Source: Luteimonas_C sp035250245 (GTDB lineage Bacteria; Pseudomonadota; Gammaproteobacteria; Xanthomonadales; Xanthomonadaceae). Taken from it: DNA of 64,000 nucleotides. The DNA lies in assembly GCA_035250245.1 (NCBI GenBank), contig DATFFH010000091.1:6993-70992 (forward strand). The letters run 5' to 3'. Position 1 is the first letter of the stretch; every line of letters starts with the position of its first letter. A model generated the notes under the pieces. It was given only the letters and a program-made list of their open reading frames with translations. It had not been told where the DNA came from and made no database searches. The position numbers and the translations under genes were made by a program. Below are positions 7,691 through 17,400 of the stretch, one piece after another.

Positions 7691-8683
7691 ATGCCCCTAC
7701 CCGCCCGTTTCAAAGCCTTCCGCATCCACAACGACGCTTCCGGCTACCGCAGCGGCATCGAACAAATTCCGCTCGACGACCTCGCCGCGGGCGAAGTCGT
7801 CGTCAAAACCGCGTTCTCCTCGGTCAACTTCAAGGACGCCCTGGCCGGCACCGGCAAAGGCAAGATCCTGCGCCAATTCCCGCTGGTCGGCGGCATCGAC
7901 GTCGCCGGGCACGTGGTCGCCTCGACCGATCCGAAGTTCAAGGAAGGCGATGCGGTGCTCGCCACCGGTTCGGGCCTGAGCGAGACACGCGACGGCGGCT
8001 ATTCCGAATACGCGCGGCTGGAAGCGAAGTGGACGATCCCGCTGCCGCAAGGTTTGAGCTTGCGCGAAAGCATGATCTTGGGCACCGCCGGCTTCACCGC
8101 GGCGCTGGCGTTGTTGCGCATGAGCGAAAACCGGCAGACGCCGGAATTGGGACCGCTCGCGGTCACCGGCGCGACCGGCGGCGTCGGCTCGCTGGCGATC
8201 GACATCTTCAGCAGCGCCGGCTATGAAGTGCATGCGATCAGCGGCAAAGCGGGACAAGCGGCTTACCTGAAATCGATCGGAGCGAGCGAAGTGCTGGGCC
8301 GCGAGGCGCTGAGCACCACGCGCCCGATGGAAACCGCGCGCTTCGGCGGCGGCCTGGACAACGTCGGCGGACCGATGCTGGCGAGCCTGCTGGCGCAAAC
8401 CGCGCCTTACGGCAACGTCGCCAGCGCCGGACTGGCAGCCGCATCCGACCTGCCGACGACAGTGATGCCCTTCATCATCCGCGGCGTTTCCCTGCTCGGC
8501 GTGGCCTCGGCCGGCACCGCCCGCGACATCCGCGACGAAGTCTGGCGGCGCCTGGCGGGCGAGTGGAAACCGCGGCATCTGGAGACGATCCGCACCGCCG
8601 AAACGACGCTGGAAGGCTTGCCGGACGTGTTCGAACGCATGTTGGCCGGCGGCTCGCACGGCCGGACCCTGGTCACATTCTGA
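7691..8683 (+). CDS. acuI: MDR-family NADPH oxidoreductase, AcuI/YhdH acrylyl-CoA reductase type
   Basis: 330 residues, the usual AcuI/YhdH length. The GroES-like domain opens with FKAFRIHND and SSVNFKDALAGTGKGKI; the Rossmann domain has TGATGGVGSLAID at about 159-171. No structural-zinc cysteine cluster is present, as expected. Family members reduce acryloyl-CoA to propionyl-CoA with NADPH and also detoxify acrylate-like compounds. The ATG at 7691 was chosen because homologues begin just before FKAFRI; an upstream extension to 7613 overlaps pldA. No obvious pathway partner is adjacent. Confidence 0.85.
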   Translation: MPLPARFKAFRIHNDASGYRSGIEQIPLDDLAAGEVVVKTAFSSVNFKDALAGTGKGKILRQFPLVGGIDVAGHVVASTDPKFKEGDAVLATGSGLSETRDGGYSEYARLEAKWTIPLPQGLSLRESMILGTAGFTAALALLRMSENRQTPELGPLAVTGATGGVGSLAIDIFSSAGYEVHAISGKAGQAAYLKSIGASEVLGREALSTTRPMETARFGGGLDNVGGPMLASLLAQTAPYGNVASAGLAAASDLPTTVMPFIIRGVSLLGVASAGTARDIRDEVWRRLAGEWKPRHLETIRTAETTLEGLPDVFERMLAGGSHGRTLVTF

Positions 8684-8749
8684 ACCATTCCAGGCGCCGG
8701 GAATGGCCGCCGCCGCGCTACAATCCGCCGGTATCCATAGGGGAAAAGC

Positions 8750-9130
8750 ATGGCGCGCATCTTGATCGTCGACGATTCGCCGTCGCAGCTGATGGGCATC
8801 CGGCGCATCGTCGAAAAACTCGGCCACGAAGCGCTGACCGCCGAAGACGGCTCGGCCGGCGTGGACATGGCCAAGCGCGAGAAGCCCGACCTGATCCTGA
8901 TGGACGTGGTCATGCCCAACCTCAACGGTTTCCAGGCCACGCGTTCGATCAACCGCGATCCGTCAACCCAGCACATCCCGGTCGTGCTGGTCACCACCAA
9001 GGACCAGGATACGGACCGCGTCTGGGGCATGCGCCAGGGCGCCAAGGCCTATATCACCAAGCCCTTCAGCGAAGCGGAGTTGGCCGAAGTGGTCGGCCTG
9101 TTGCTCGGCAGCGGACCCGAAGCCGCCTGA
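8750..9130 (+). CDS. stand-alone response regulator, PilH-like
   Basis: 126 residues, a single CheY-like receiver with no output domain. Acidic pair Asp8/Asp9, phosphorylation site Asp52 (LILMDVVMPNLNGF), Thr82/83 and Lys104 (YITKPF) are all present. The opening ARILIVDDSPSQLMGIRRIVEKLGHE is close to PilH/PilG of twitching-motility chemosensory systems. No pil-chp genes are next to it, so the kinase is elsewhere. A TACAAT at 8719-8724 could be a -10. It ends convergently with cbpA across a family B repeat. Confidence 0.87.
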   Translation: MARILIVDDSPSQLMGIRRIVEKLGHEALTAEDGSAGVDMAKREKPDLILMDVVMPNLNGFQATRSINRDPSTQHIPVVLVTTKDQDTDRVWGMRQGAKAYITKPFSEAELAEVVGLLLGSGPEAA

Positions 9131-9138
9131 CCTCTTTT

Positions 9139-9204
9139 GTAGGTGCGAATTCATTCGCACGCTTTTTATTTTCGCGAAGAGCGTGCGAATGAATTCGCAC
9201 CTAC
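9139..9204. repeat. GTAG-type palindromic repeat pair, family B copy 1
   Basis: Inverted arms GTAGGTGCGAATTCATTCGC and the reverse ending GCGAATTCGCACCTAC, around a short T-rich spacer. The second copy is at 22413-22473. It lies in the convergent gap between the receiver gene and cbpA. Confidence 0.88.
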
Positions 9205-9213
9205 GAAAAGCTC

Positions 9214-10098
9214 TCAGCCGCGGCGCCAGTCGTCGCCGAACACCGATTTCATGTGTTCGTAAGCCTCACGCTCGGCCTCGTTGTTGGCGCGCGGGGCCAG
9301 CACTTCCAACTCCACGATCTGATCGCCCGGCGGCGTGCCCGGCAGGCCGCGTCCGCGCAGCCGCAGCTTGCGGCCGGCTTCCGAATCGGCGGGAATTTTC
9401 AAGTCCACTGCTCCGCCCAAGGTAGGCACGCTGACCGTCGCACCCAATGCGGCCTCCCATGGCGCCACGGCCAACACGTGGATCACGTTGCGGCCGTCCA
9501 CTTCGAACTGCGGATGCGCCGCGTATTCGATTTCCAGCAACAGATCGCCATGCGCACCCTGCCCAGCCAACCGGATCGCCTGGCCCGGCCGGACGCCCTT
9601 GGGAATGCGCACGTCCAGCGCTTTTCCGTTGACGCTGATGCGCACAGTGGAGCCGTCGTGCACAGCTTCCAACGGCACGGCGAGCTTGGCCCGCGTCGGA
9701 CCGCGCGGCTGCGGTCCGCGTCCCGGCGCCTGCTGGCCGAATCCGTTGCCACGTGAGCGTCCGAACAGGCTCTCGAAGAAATCGCTGAAGCCGCCGCCAT
9801 CACCGCCGGCGAAGACTTCTTCGAAATCGGGGCCGCCGCCGAAACCGCCCGGCGGCGGATGTACCTCATCGCCCGGACGATAGCCGCGCGTACGCAGCTC
9901 GTCGTACGCGGCGCGTTTCTGCGGATCGCGCAGCGCTTCGTAAGCTTCGTTGACGGCTTTGAATTTTTCCTCGGCGCCGGCTTCCTTGCTGACGTCCGGA
10001 TGGTATTTACGCGCGAGCCTGCGATAGGCGGTCTTCAGTTCCGCCTCGCCCGCGCTCGGTTCTACGCCCAGGATCTGGTAGTAATCCTTGAATTGCAT
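9214..10098 (-). CDS. cbpA: curved DNA-binding protein CbpA (class II J-domain co-chaperone)
   Basis: 294 residues. J domain at 4-69 with HPD at 33-35 (MQFKDYYQILGVEPSA at the start), a Gly/Phe-rich linker (about 80-130) and two C-terminal beta domains, with no zinc-finger CxxCxGxG repeats; this is the CbpA rather than DnaJ layout. It stimulates DnaK and can bind curved DNA. The ATG at 10098 is used because the J domain begins there and GGAG precedes it; an upstream extension to 10128 is not conserved. It lies downstream of hsp20 on the same strand, with a large hairpin between them. Confidence 0.92.
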   Translation of the reverse strand: MQFKDYYQILGVEPSAGEAELKTAYRRLARKYHPDVSKEAGAEEKFKAVNEAYEALRDPQKRAAYDELRTRGYRPGDEVHPPPGGFGGGPDFEEVFAGGDGGGFSDFFESLFGRSRGNGFGQQAPGRGPQPRGPTRAKLAVPLEAVHDGSTVRISVNGKALDVRIPKGVRPGQAIRLAGQGAHGDLLLEIEYAAHPQFEVDGRNVIHVLAVAPWEAALGATVSVPTLGGAVDLKIPADSEAGRKLRLRGRGLPGTPPGDQIVELEVLAPRANNEAEREAYEHMKSVFGDDWRRG

Positions 10099-10113
10099 GC
10101 GCTCTCCACGGCA

Positions 10114-10145
10114 CTCGGCCCGCGGCATCGCTGCCGCAGGCCGAG
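10114..10145 (-). other. large hairpin between hsp20 and cbpA
   Basis: Inverted arms CTCGGCCCGCGGCA and TGCCGCAGGCCGAG (one mismatch) around TCGC. No T-run follows in the minus direction, so it is more likely an attenuator, RNA processing site or stabiliser than a full terminator. Confidence 0.5.
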
Positions 10146-10172
10146 ATTAGCCCAGCCGGCGTCGCCGCGCGA

Positions 10173-10616
10173 TCACTGCACGGTCGGCGAGCCGACCTGG
10201 ATGCGGCGCGGCGTGGTTTCCGGCTTCTTGGGAATGCTGATCTCCAGCACGCCGTTCTTGCCGGTGGCGGCGATGCCGTCGGCGTCGGCGCTGTCGGGCA
10301 GCGCGAAACGGCGATGGAAGCTGCCGGCGCGGCGCTCGATCCGCGAGTAGCGCTCGGTATCCGTCGCGCTTTCGTTCTTGCGCTCGCCCTTGATCGACAA
10401 AATGCCCTTGTCCATCTGCAATTCGATGTCCTGCGGGTCGATGCCCGGCAGGTCCGCATAGATCACGAAGCGCTCGGCTTCTTCCTTGATGTCGACGCGC
10501 GGAGTCCATTGCGCGGTCGCGATGTTCGAGCCGTCGTTATCGGCATCGAAGAAACGTTTGATTTCGTTGTGGAAGGCCGCGTGACGGCCCGGCCAATGAC
10601 GGTGGTAGCGGATCAT
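10173..10616 (-). CDS. small heat-shock protein, Hsp20/alpha-crystallin family
   Basis: 147 residues. The alpha-crystallin domain spans about 40-140: WTPRVDIKEEAERFVIYADLPG opening, GxLSIKGER centre, GSFHRRFALPDSAD and the KNGVLEISIPK signature near the end. The short C-tail with IQV can serve as the IxI/V anchor for oligomerisation. It is an ATP-independent holdase. The ATG at 10616 follows AAGGAAA at a good distance; a longer in-frame extension to 10688 lacks support. Its neighbours cbpA downstream and a peroxiredoxin upstream (divergent) make this a stress cluster. Confidence 0.93.
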   Translation of the reverse strand: MIRYHRHWPGRHAAFHNEIKRFFDADNDGSNIATAQWTPRVDIKEEAERFVIYADLPGIDPQDIELQMDKGILSIKGERKNESATDTERYSRIERRAGSFHRRFALPDSADADGIAATGKNGVLEISIPKKPETTPRRIQVGSPTVQ

Positions 10617-10755
10617 GTTGTTTCCTTGTCTGGGAGCGGCACCGGGCCGCCATGACAGCGAAGTAGGCGCCCTCCCCGCCCATTTCAAGGGCCCAGCCTT
10701 GACGCGGCCTTAGCGGCCGGCCGCTAGACTCGCCGCTTCCCAATGGAGAAAAAGC

Positions 10756-11235
10756 ATGACCATCCAAGTCGGCGACCGCTTGCCCGAGGCCAAACTGCAA
10801 CGCATCCGCGAGGGCGTCGAAGTCGTGGATACCCCTACCCTGTTCGAAGGCAAGCGCGTGGTGCTTTTCGCGGTGCCCGGCGCCTTCACCCCGACCTGTT
10901 CGGAGCGGCACCTGCCGGGCTTCGTCGAGCATTTCGACGAATTCCGCGACAAGGGCGTGGAAGTGCTATGCATGTCGGTGAACGATCCTTTCGTGATGAA
11001 GGCCTGGGGCGAAAGCCAGCACGTGCCGGACGGCCTGATGATGCTGGCCGACGGCAACGGCGAGTTCGCCCACGCGCTGGGCTTGGAAATGGACGCCAGC
11101 GGTTACGGCATGGGCAAGCGCTCCAAGCGCTTCTCGCTGTACGCCGAGGACGGCGTGGTGAAACAGCTCAACGTCGAAGCTCCAGGCGAGTTCCGGGTGT
11201 CTTCGGCCGAGCACATCCTGTCGCAGCTTTCCTGA
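10756..11235 (+). CDS. peroxiredoxin, Prx5/type II family
   Basis: 159 residues with the Prx5 signature PGAFTPTCSERHLPGF; the peroxidatic Cys is Cys48. Cys72 (EVLCMSVND) is the only other Cys and is a conserved family position, so resolution probably uses glutathione or another external thiol. It reduces H2O2 and alkyl hydroperoxides. GGAG precedes the ATG. It is divergent from hsp20; TTGACG at 10699 and TAGACT at 10725 are promoter-like but 20 bases apart. It sits 35 bases before the ferritin-like gene, likely one oxidative-stress operon. Confidence 0.92.
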   Translation: MTIQVGDRLPEAKLQRIREGVEVVDTPTLFEGKRVVLFAVPGAFTPTCSERHLPGFVEHFDEFRDKGVEVLCMSVNDPFVMKAWGESQHVPDGLMMLADGNGEFAHALGLEMDASGYGMGKRSKRFSLYAEDGVVKQLNVEAPGEFRVSSAEHILSQLS

Positions 11236-11270
11236 TCGCGCACAACCTTCGCGCACAAACGAGGCCAGCC

Positions 11271-11846
11271 ATGAGCAAGAAGCCAGCCAGTTCCGCCAAA
11301 GCGCCTGCCAAGAAACATCCGATCGACGACCGCGCCACGCTGCGCGCCAACGCGCGCAAGAACATCGACAAAGGCGCGGTCACCGCCACCTACAGCGCCG
11401 ACAAGGCCATGGTGATCAAACTGCTCAACGAGGCGCTGGCCACCGAATACGTCTGCGTGCTGCGCTACTACCGGCATTACTTCATGGCCTCGGGCATGCT
11501 CGCGGATGCGGTGAAGGGCGAATTCCTGGAGCACGCCCAGCAGGAACAGGAACATGCGCACAAGATCGCCGAGCGCATCGTCCAGCTCGGCGGCGAGCCC
11601 GACCTGAATCCCGATACGCTGACCAAGCGTTCCCACGCCGAATACCAGGAAGGCAAGGATCTGCGCGACATGGTCAAGGAAGATCTGATCGCCGAACGCA
11701 TCGCCATCGACAGCTACCGGCAGATGATCGACTACATCGGCGACCGCGACACCACCACCAAGCGGATCCTGGAAAGCATCCTGGCGCAGGAAGAAGAACA
11801 CGCCGACGAATTCGCCGACCTGCTCAACGGCTGGATCGGAAAATAA
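11271..11846 (+). CDS. ferritin-like (bacterioferritin-type) protein
   Basis: 191 residues. A Lys/Ala-rich N-terminal tail (about 1-45, KKPASSAKAPAKKHPIDD) precedes a four-helix ferritin-like domain with iron-site patterns LATEYVCVLRYYRHY, EHAQQEQEHAHKIAERI and ILAQEEEHADEFADLL. It is related to bacterioferritin and Dps-like ferritins, storing or oxidising iron. The basic N-tail could bind DNA as in Dps, but that is an inference. It lies downstream of the peroxiredoxin, which suits a joint role against Fenton chemistry. It converges with pbpC across a family C repeat. Confidence 0.85.
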   Translation: MSKKPASSAKAPAKKHPIDDRATLRANARKNIDKGAVTATYSADKAMVIKLLNEALATEYVCVLRYYRHYFMASGMLADAVKGEFLEHAQQEQEHAHKIAERIVQLGGEPDLNPDTLTKRSHAEYQEGKDLRDMVKEDLIAERIAIDSYRQMIDYIGDRDTTTKRILESILAQEEEHADEFADLLNGWIGK

Positions 11847-11854
11847 CCGCTTTT

Positions 11855-11926
11855 GTAGAGTCGAGCCTGCTCGACTGCTTTTGCTGTTGGATTGGCGAAA
11901 AAGCAGTCGAGCAGGCTCGACTCTAC
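11855..11926. repeat. GTAG-type palindromic repeat pair, family C copy 1
   Basis: Inverted arms GTAGAGTCGAGCCTGCTCGA and the reverse ending GCAGGCTCGACTCTAC; each arm is itself palindromic (TCGAGCctGCTCGA). The second copy is at 33428-33514. It lies in the convergent gap between the ferritin-like gene and pbpC. Confidence 0.88.
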
Positions 11927-11955
11927 GTTTCGCGGCAGGCAAAAAAACCCCGCGG

Positions 11956-14379
11956 TCAGCGGAGAATGCGGAACCGGATCCGCTTCCAGGCGCCGCTGGC
12001 TGCCAGCGCGGTCAACGTGTGTTCGCCCGCCTCTGCGTAATCGTGCGCAAAGACCTGCGCGCCGCGCGTCTCGCCGATCCAGCGCCCGTCGAGCAGCCAT
12101 TGCACGCGAGCATCCGTGCCCAACGCTCGCACTTGCAAGCGCAACGGCTTTTCGCTTCCCGGTGCACGGGCCAAGGTGGTCGCGTCGTTGATGCCTTCGA
12201 TATGCAGCAACTCCGCAGCGTCGCGGCCGTCGGCGGCGCAATCGGGCGATAACGCAGGCAATGTGGATGCCGTGCGCGTCGCAGCGGACAACCATGGCGA
12301 AGCCAACGCAGGCCAACGCGCGATCTCGGCCTCGCGCGCTTGATGCGGGCGCGAGCATTCCGCCGACAAGCGCAAGCCGCTACCCGCATCGACGCGGAAG
12401 CGTTCCGCCCCGGCGCTCCATAACCGGGCGCCGCGTTCGGCGAACGTCGGCGGCACGGCGCCGTCGAGCGACCAGGCTTTCATCTTGCGATGGCAGGACG
12501 ACGTCGGCTGGTCGGCCGCGGCGATGCCCAACGGCCAGCAGATTTCGGTTTCGGCCACGTCGGCGGGCGCCGGACGCGGTACCGCGTCATTACGCGTGCG
12601 CGGCAGGCTGTCGACGACCTCGAACAGCAACGGTAGAGCCGTGACCGCGCCGTACTGGCCGGGCAAAGGCGTGCCGTCCGGACGCCCTACCCATACGCCG
12701 ACCGTATAGCGACGCGTGCCGCCGAGCGCCCACGCATCGCGGAAACCGTAACTGGTGCCGGTTTTCCACGCGACCTTCGGCTTGCTGCCCGGATCGAACG
12801 TGTCGGCCACTTGCCCCGGGCGCGGATTGGCTTCCAGGATTTCGCGCACGATCCAGGCCGCACCGGGCGACAACAGTCGGCGCTCGATGCGCGGATCGCC
12901 AGCGGCATAACGCACGCGCCCGGCAACGCCGTCGCGGTTGAGCCCGACGAAAGCCCCGACCAGATCTTCCAGACGCACGCCGGTTCCGCCCAGGATCAAA
13001 GCCAGGTTCGGCTTGGCGCCGCGCGGGAATTTCAATTCGATGCCGGCATTCGCCAATCGCGCGGCGAAACGCGGCGGGCCGACGCGGTCGAGCAGGTCCA
13101 CCGCAGGCACGTTCAACGACAAACGCAACGCTTCGGCTGCGCCGATCGGCCCGTTGAATTCGGTGTCGAAGTTGGTCGGCCTGTAGTCGCCGAACGCTTG
13201 CGGCGCATCCACCAGCAGGCTTTCCGAATGGATCAGGCCGTCGTCCAGCGCCAAGCCGTACAGGAACGGTTTCAGCGTCGAGCCGGGCGAGCGCCAGGCG
13301 CGGACCATGTCGACGTGGCCCAGCCGCGCTTTGTCTCCGTAGGCCACCGAGCCGACATAAGCGCGTGCTTCCAGCGTGGCGTTGTCGACCACCAGCAGCG
13401 CCGCCGACGTGCGTTCGGGCAGTTGCGAGAAATAGGCGGCGACGCGCTCCTCCAGCGTGCGCTGCAGTTCCGCATCGATGGTCGAGGCGATCCGCTCCGC
13501 GCGCGGATGCGCGGCGCGCAAGCGCTCGGCCAGCAACGCGGCCATGCGCGGCGGTTGCAGCGAACGCGCCACCACAGGCTCGATGCGCGCGTCCTCGGCC
13601 TGATCGCGCGTCCAGACGCCGAGCTCGGCCATGCGCGACAACACTTTGTCGCGCGCGCGGCGTGCCGCTTCCGGTTCGCGATCGGGCCGCAAGCGGCTCG
13701 GCGATTGCGGCAACACCGTCAGCAAGGCCGCCTCGGCCTGCGAAAGCCGTGCTGCCGGTTTGCCCAGATACGCCCAACTCGCGGCTTCCACGCCTTCGAT
13801 CGGGCCGCCGTACGGCGCGCGGTTAAGGTACAGCGCCAGGATCTCGCGCTTGGACAGATGCGCTTCCAACTGCAGCGCGCGCAGCAACTGCTTGGCCTTG
13901 CCCCAGGGCGTGCGCGTGCGTTTTCCATCAAGGCCGGGGTCTAGGATGCGCGCGACCTGCATGGTCAAGGTCGAACCGCCGGAAACGATGCGGCCGTGGC
14001 GCAGCCACTGCCACCCCGCCCGCACGAGCGCGACCGGGTTGATGCCGGGATGGCGCCAGAAATGGCGGTCTTCGTAATTGAGCAAAGCCTGCAGATAGAG
14101 CGGTGACACCGTCTCGATCGAAGCCGGATAACGCCAGACGCCATCGCGGTCGGCGAAGGCGCGCAGCGGCGTGCCGTCGCGGGCGACGACCAGGGTGCTG
14201 GTGTCGCGCTGTTTCGGCAGCGGGACTGGAAATGCGAAATCCAGCGCCAGCAGCGACGCCAGCGATGCGACAGTGCCCCAGCGCAGCCAGTTCAACCAGG
14301 GTCGTTTTCGCCGGTTCGGACCGTCATTTCGGCGAAAGCCGGAATCCGGGCTCGCATTGTCGTGGGTTGCGATGGGCAC
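11956..14379 (-). CDS. pbpC: penicillin-binding protein 1C
   Basis: 807 residues if read from the GTG at 14379. TM at about 35-52; GT51 glycosyltransferase with NYEDRHFWRHPG (Glu103) and GGSTLTMQ; transpeptidase motifs S367TLK370 (RSPGSTLKPF), S421LN423 and K539TG541; then a C-terminal BiPBP_C domain. A bifunctional peptidoglycan synthase. The first 20 or so residues (with SPDSGFRRNDG) are translated from a family D repeat, so the start is uncertain: a TTG at Leu29 is an alternative. A short stem plus T-run follows the stop. It sits downstream of the alpha-2-macroglobulin gene, the conserved pbpC-yfhM pairing. Confidence 0.92.
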   Translation of the reverse strand: MPIATHDNASPDSGFRRNDGPNRRKRPWLNWLRWGTVASLASLLALDFAFPVPLPKQRDTSTLVVARDGTPLRAFADRDGVWRYPASIETVSPLYLQALLNYEDRHFWRHPGINPVALVRAGWQWLRHGRIVSGGSTLTMQVARILDPGLDGKRTRTPWGKAKQLLRALQLEAHLSKREILALYLNRAPYGGPIEGVEAASWAYLGKPAARLSQAEAALLTVLPQSPSRLRPDREPEAARRARDKVLSRMAELGVWTRDQAEDARIEPVVARSLQPPRMAALLAERLRAAHPRAERIASTIDAELQRTLEERVAAYFSQLPERTSAALLVVDNATLEARAYVGSVAYGDKARLGHVDMVRAWRSPGSTLKPFLYGLALDDGLIHSESLLVDAPQAFGDYRPTNFDTEFNGPIGAAEALRLSLNVPAVDLLDRVGPPRFAARLANAGIELKFPRGAKPNLALILGGTGVRLEDLVGAFVGLNRDGVAGRVRYAAGDPRIERRLLSPGAAWIVREILEANPRPGQVADTFDPGSKPKVAWKTGTSYGFRDAWALGGTRRYTVGVWVGRPDGTPLPGQYGAVTALPLLFEVVDSLPRTRNDAVPRPAPADVAETEICWPLGIAAADQPTSSCHRKMKAWSLDGAVPPTFAERGARLWSAGAERFRVDAGSGLRLSAECSRPHQAREAEIARWPALASPWLSAATRTASTLPALSPDCAADGRDAAELLHIEGINDATTLARAPGSEKPLRLQVRALGTDARVQWLLDGRWIGETRGAQVFAHDYAEAGEHTLTALAASGAWKRIRFRILR

Positions 14380-14427
14380 GGATCGCTACGTCGGTTCCAC
14401 TGAATCCCGGTTTCGCCGGGACGACGG
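14321..14427. repeat. family D palindromic repeat overlapping the pbpC 5' end
   Basis: Diverged inverted arms: CCGTCATTTCGGCGAAAGCC on the left and TTTCGCCGGGACGACGG on the right, related to the GTCATTCCCGCG elements at 47581, 50839 and 61742. The GTG proposed as pbpC start (14377-14379) lies inside it. Confidence 0.75.
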
Positions 14428-14470
14428 CTCGGGCGAGGCGCTCGCTGCGAACGAGCGCCTCGCCGGCATC

Positions 14471-17400
14471 TTACGGCTGCACCACCGTGATCGACGCCGG
14501 ACTGGATTTGCCCACGCCGCGCAGATCCGGCCGGTACATGTCCTCCACGAGCGGCGGCGGCACGGTGTAGGTGCCCGGCGTTACCGCACGCACCAGGTAG
14601 AACACGCGAGCCGCGTCGTTGCGGTCGAGCTTGAGCGCGGCGACATAACGGTCGTCGCGGTATTCCTCGTGCCGCACCTCGGCCGCGCTGCTGCGATCGG
14701 TGATCTCGATGCCGTCCACCACCACGTCCGCCCACTGCTTGGCGTCGCTCAGGTTGAAGTTCTCGATCTCCAAGCCCGCCGGCAGCAGATCGGTGAGCAA
14801 GGCATCCGGCATCGCCCGGCTCGCGGTGATGCTGACGCCGACGATCAAGGCATCGCCCTCGCGCAGTTTGCCGCCCGCCCAGGCTTTGCCGTCCGGCGTG
14901 TAGTACTTGCGCTCCACAGTCAGCACACTATTGTCCGGCGCAGGCGCGGTGCGCGGAATGCCGGCGGCTTCCAGGCTGACATACAGCGGACCCTGACCTT
15001 CAGGCACGAAACGCACGCCGCGGCTCAAGGCGGCGTAGTCGAAATCGCGGCCCCACAGTTTGGTCGAAGCGATGTCTTCGCCGACGTCGCCCACCTGCAA
15101 GCGACCGCTGAACTGTTTGCCCTGCGCAGCCAACAAAGCCTTGCCGACGCGGCCCAGCGCCACCTGCTCCTGCGTGCTGAAGTAGGTCCACTGCTGGTTG
15201 CGGCGCGCATCCAGTTCGCGGCCCAGATCGACCACGCGCGCATCGTATTCGGGCTTGTTCAAGCCGCGCTCGTGGGTCAACGCGATCATCAGCGCCTCGT
15301 CGCGCAGCGACGTGCCGTAATCGCCCAGATACTCCGGACGCTCCTTGCGCAGCGCGAAGCCCTGTGCGATCGCCTTCTGGCCGCGGTTCTTGTCGCCCTG
15401 CAACGACAGGGCCAACCCCAGATGCACCAGCGACAGCCCCGTCAGCGATTTGCTGCGGTCGTTGTCGTACAAGGCTCGCAGCGTGCCCAGCGGGGCGCGG
15501 TTCACACGGGCCAGCACATAGCCCGCATGCGCCTGGTAGGCGAATTTCAGGTGATCGCGGTTGTCGTAGCCGTAGAACGGCGCGCCGCCGCCCAGCAGGT
15601 CTTCGTTGAGCCGGGTCAGGGCTTTCTGCAACACGGTATCGGGCACGTCGAAACCAGCTTCGCGCGCGTCGAGCAGGAATTCGACGATGTACGGCGTCAG
15701 GCCAGGATTGACGTAGCTGTCGTCGCCCCACATCGAGAAATGGCCATTGCCGACCTGCATCGAAGCCAGGCGCCCGAACGCGCCGTCCATGCGCGCACGG
15801 CGGGTCTTGGCGTCCAAGCCCTTCACGCCGAGCATCTTCGCGGTGGCTTCGTCCAGCAGCAGCGCGGCGTAGCCCTTGCTGGTGGTTTGCTCGGCACAGC
15901 CGTACGGATACTCCAGCGCACCCTTCAGCACGCTGGCAAACGGGATCGGCGGCAAAGCACTGACCGATATGCGCGCGCTGACCGAATCGGCCATCAAACC
16001 GTCTGCGAAACCGGCGTCCAGCGAGACCGGCGCGACCGGATCGAGCACCCGCGTCTGCGCACGCAGCACGCCCGGCCAGGCCGCGCGCACCGGCACGTCG
16101 TAGCGGCGATCGACCTTGAAGCCGTTGCCATCCACACGCACCCGCACTTTCGCGGTGGTGTAGCCCTCTTTCGCCGTCAGCGGGAAACTGAGCGTGGTTT
16201 TGGCGTCGCCGGCCAACTTGGCGCTGACCGCGTTGCCGCCTATCGCCAGCGGCCCTTCGCCGTCGACACGGACATTGAATTCGCCCGGCTTGCCTGTGAA
16301 GTTCTGCACGTCGAGCGTGACCGTACTGCGGTCGCCCGGCGCCAGCACGCGCGGCAGGCTGGCCTCGGCCACGATCGGCGCGCGCACCAGCAATTCCTTG
16401 TCGCGGTTGCCGTAGCGTTGATCGGAATAAACCAAAGCAGAAACGCGCAGGGTGCCGTTGAAATCGGGCACGGCCAGCTTGATCTTGGCCACGCCTTGCG
16501 CATCCAGTTTCACGGGGCCCGCGAACAGATCGACCGTCTGCACTTTCGATGTCGGTCGCCGCGCCTGCGACAGCGGCTCCAGCGCCATGTCGCCGCCGAA
16601 GCGGATCTTGGCCACGCCGCCTTCGAAGCTTTCGATGACGCGGCCGTACAGGTCGTAGGCATCCACGCCGAGCCTGCGCTGGGCGAAGAAATGCGCGTTC
16701 GCATCGGGAACCGGGAATTTGGTGATGTTGAGAATGCCGACGTCGACCGCGGACACGGTGACGTAGGCTTCCTTGCCCGCCAGCTCGGGCACGGCGATCG
16801 TCGCCTGCAGATCGCGCTCGGGCCGCATCTGCGCCGGTATCGACAAACCGACGCTGACCTTGCGGCCGCCCCGGTCCATCGGCACGTGCGCCACGCCGAC
16901 TGCGCGCGCAGGCGTGATCTTGCTCGGCGCGCTCCCGCCGCGGAATACCAGCGCGGTCACGTACACGTCGTGCCGTTCCCATTCCTGGGTTACCGGAATT
17001 TCGAACGTGCTGCCCGCTTTGGCATCGATATCCTGCACATAGATCAGCTTGTCGGTTTCGACCAGCAGCAGACCCTTGCCGTCGTGCGGAGGGGTCAGCG
17101 TCACCTTCAGCTTGTCGCCGGCCTTGTACGCGGTTTTGTCCAGCGCCAGCTTGACCTTGTCGGGGCGCGCGTCGCTGCCGCGGTTCTGGTCGTCCCAGCT
17201 CCAGCCGGCCTTGAACGGATAACGCATGGTCAGGCCGGTCGCCGGATCGAACACGTCGACGCGGTATTCGCCCCACTCCACCGGAAAATCGAAATGCGCG
17301 GCGGTAGCGCCGACGTCGACGGTCTTGGTTTCGACGTTCTCGAAGCGGCGGGTGAAGTCGTAATCCCAGCCGCCTTCGTCATCGTAGTTCCAGTGGTAGT

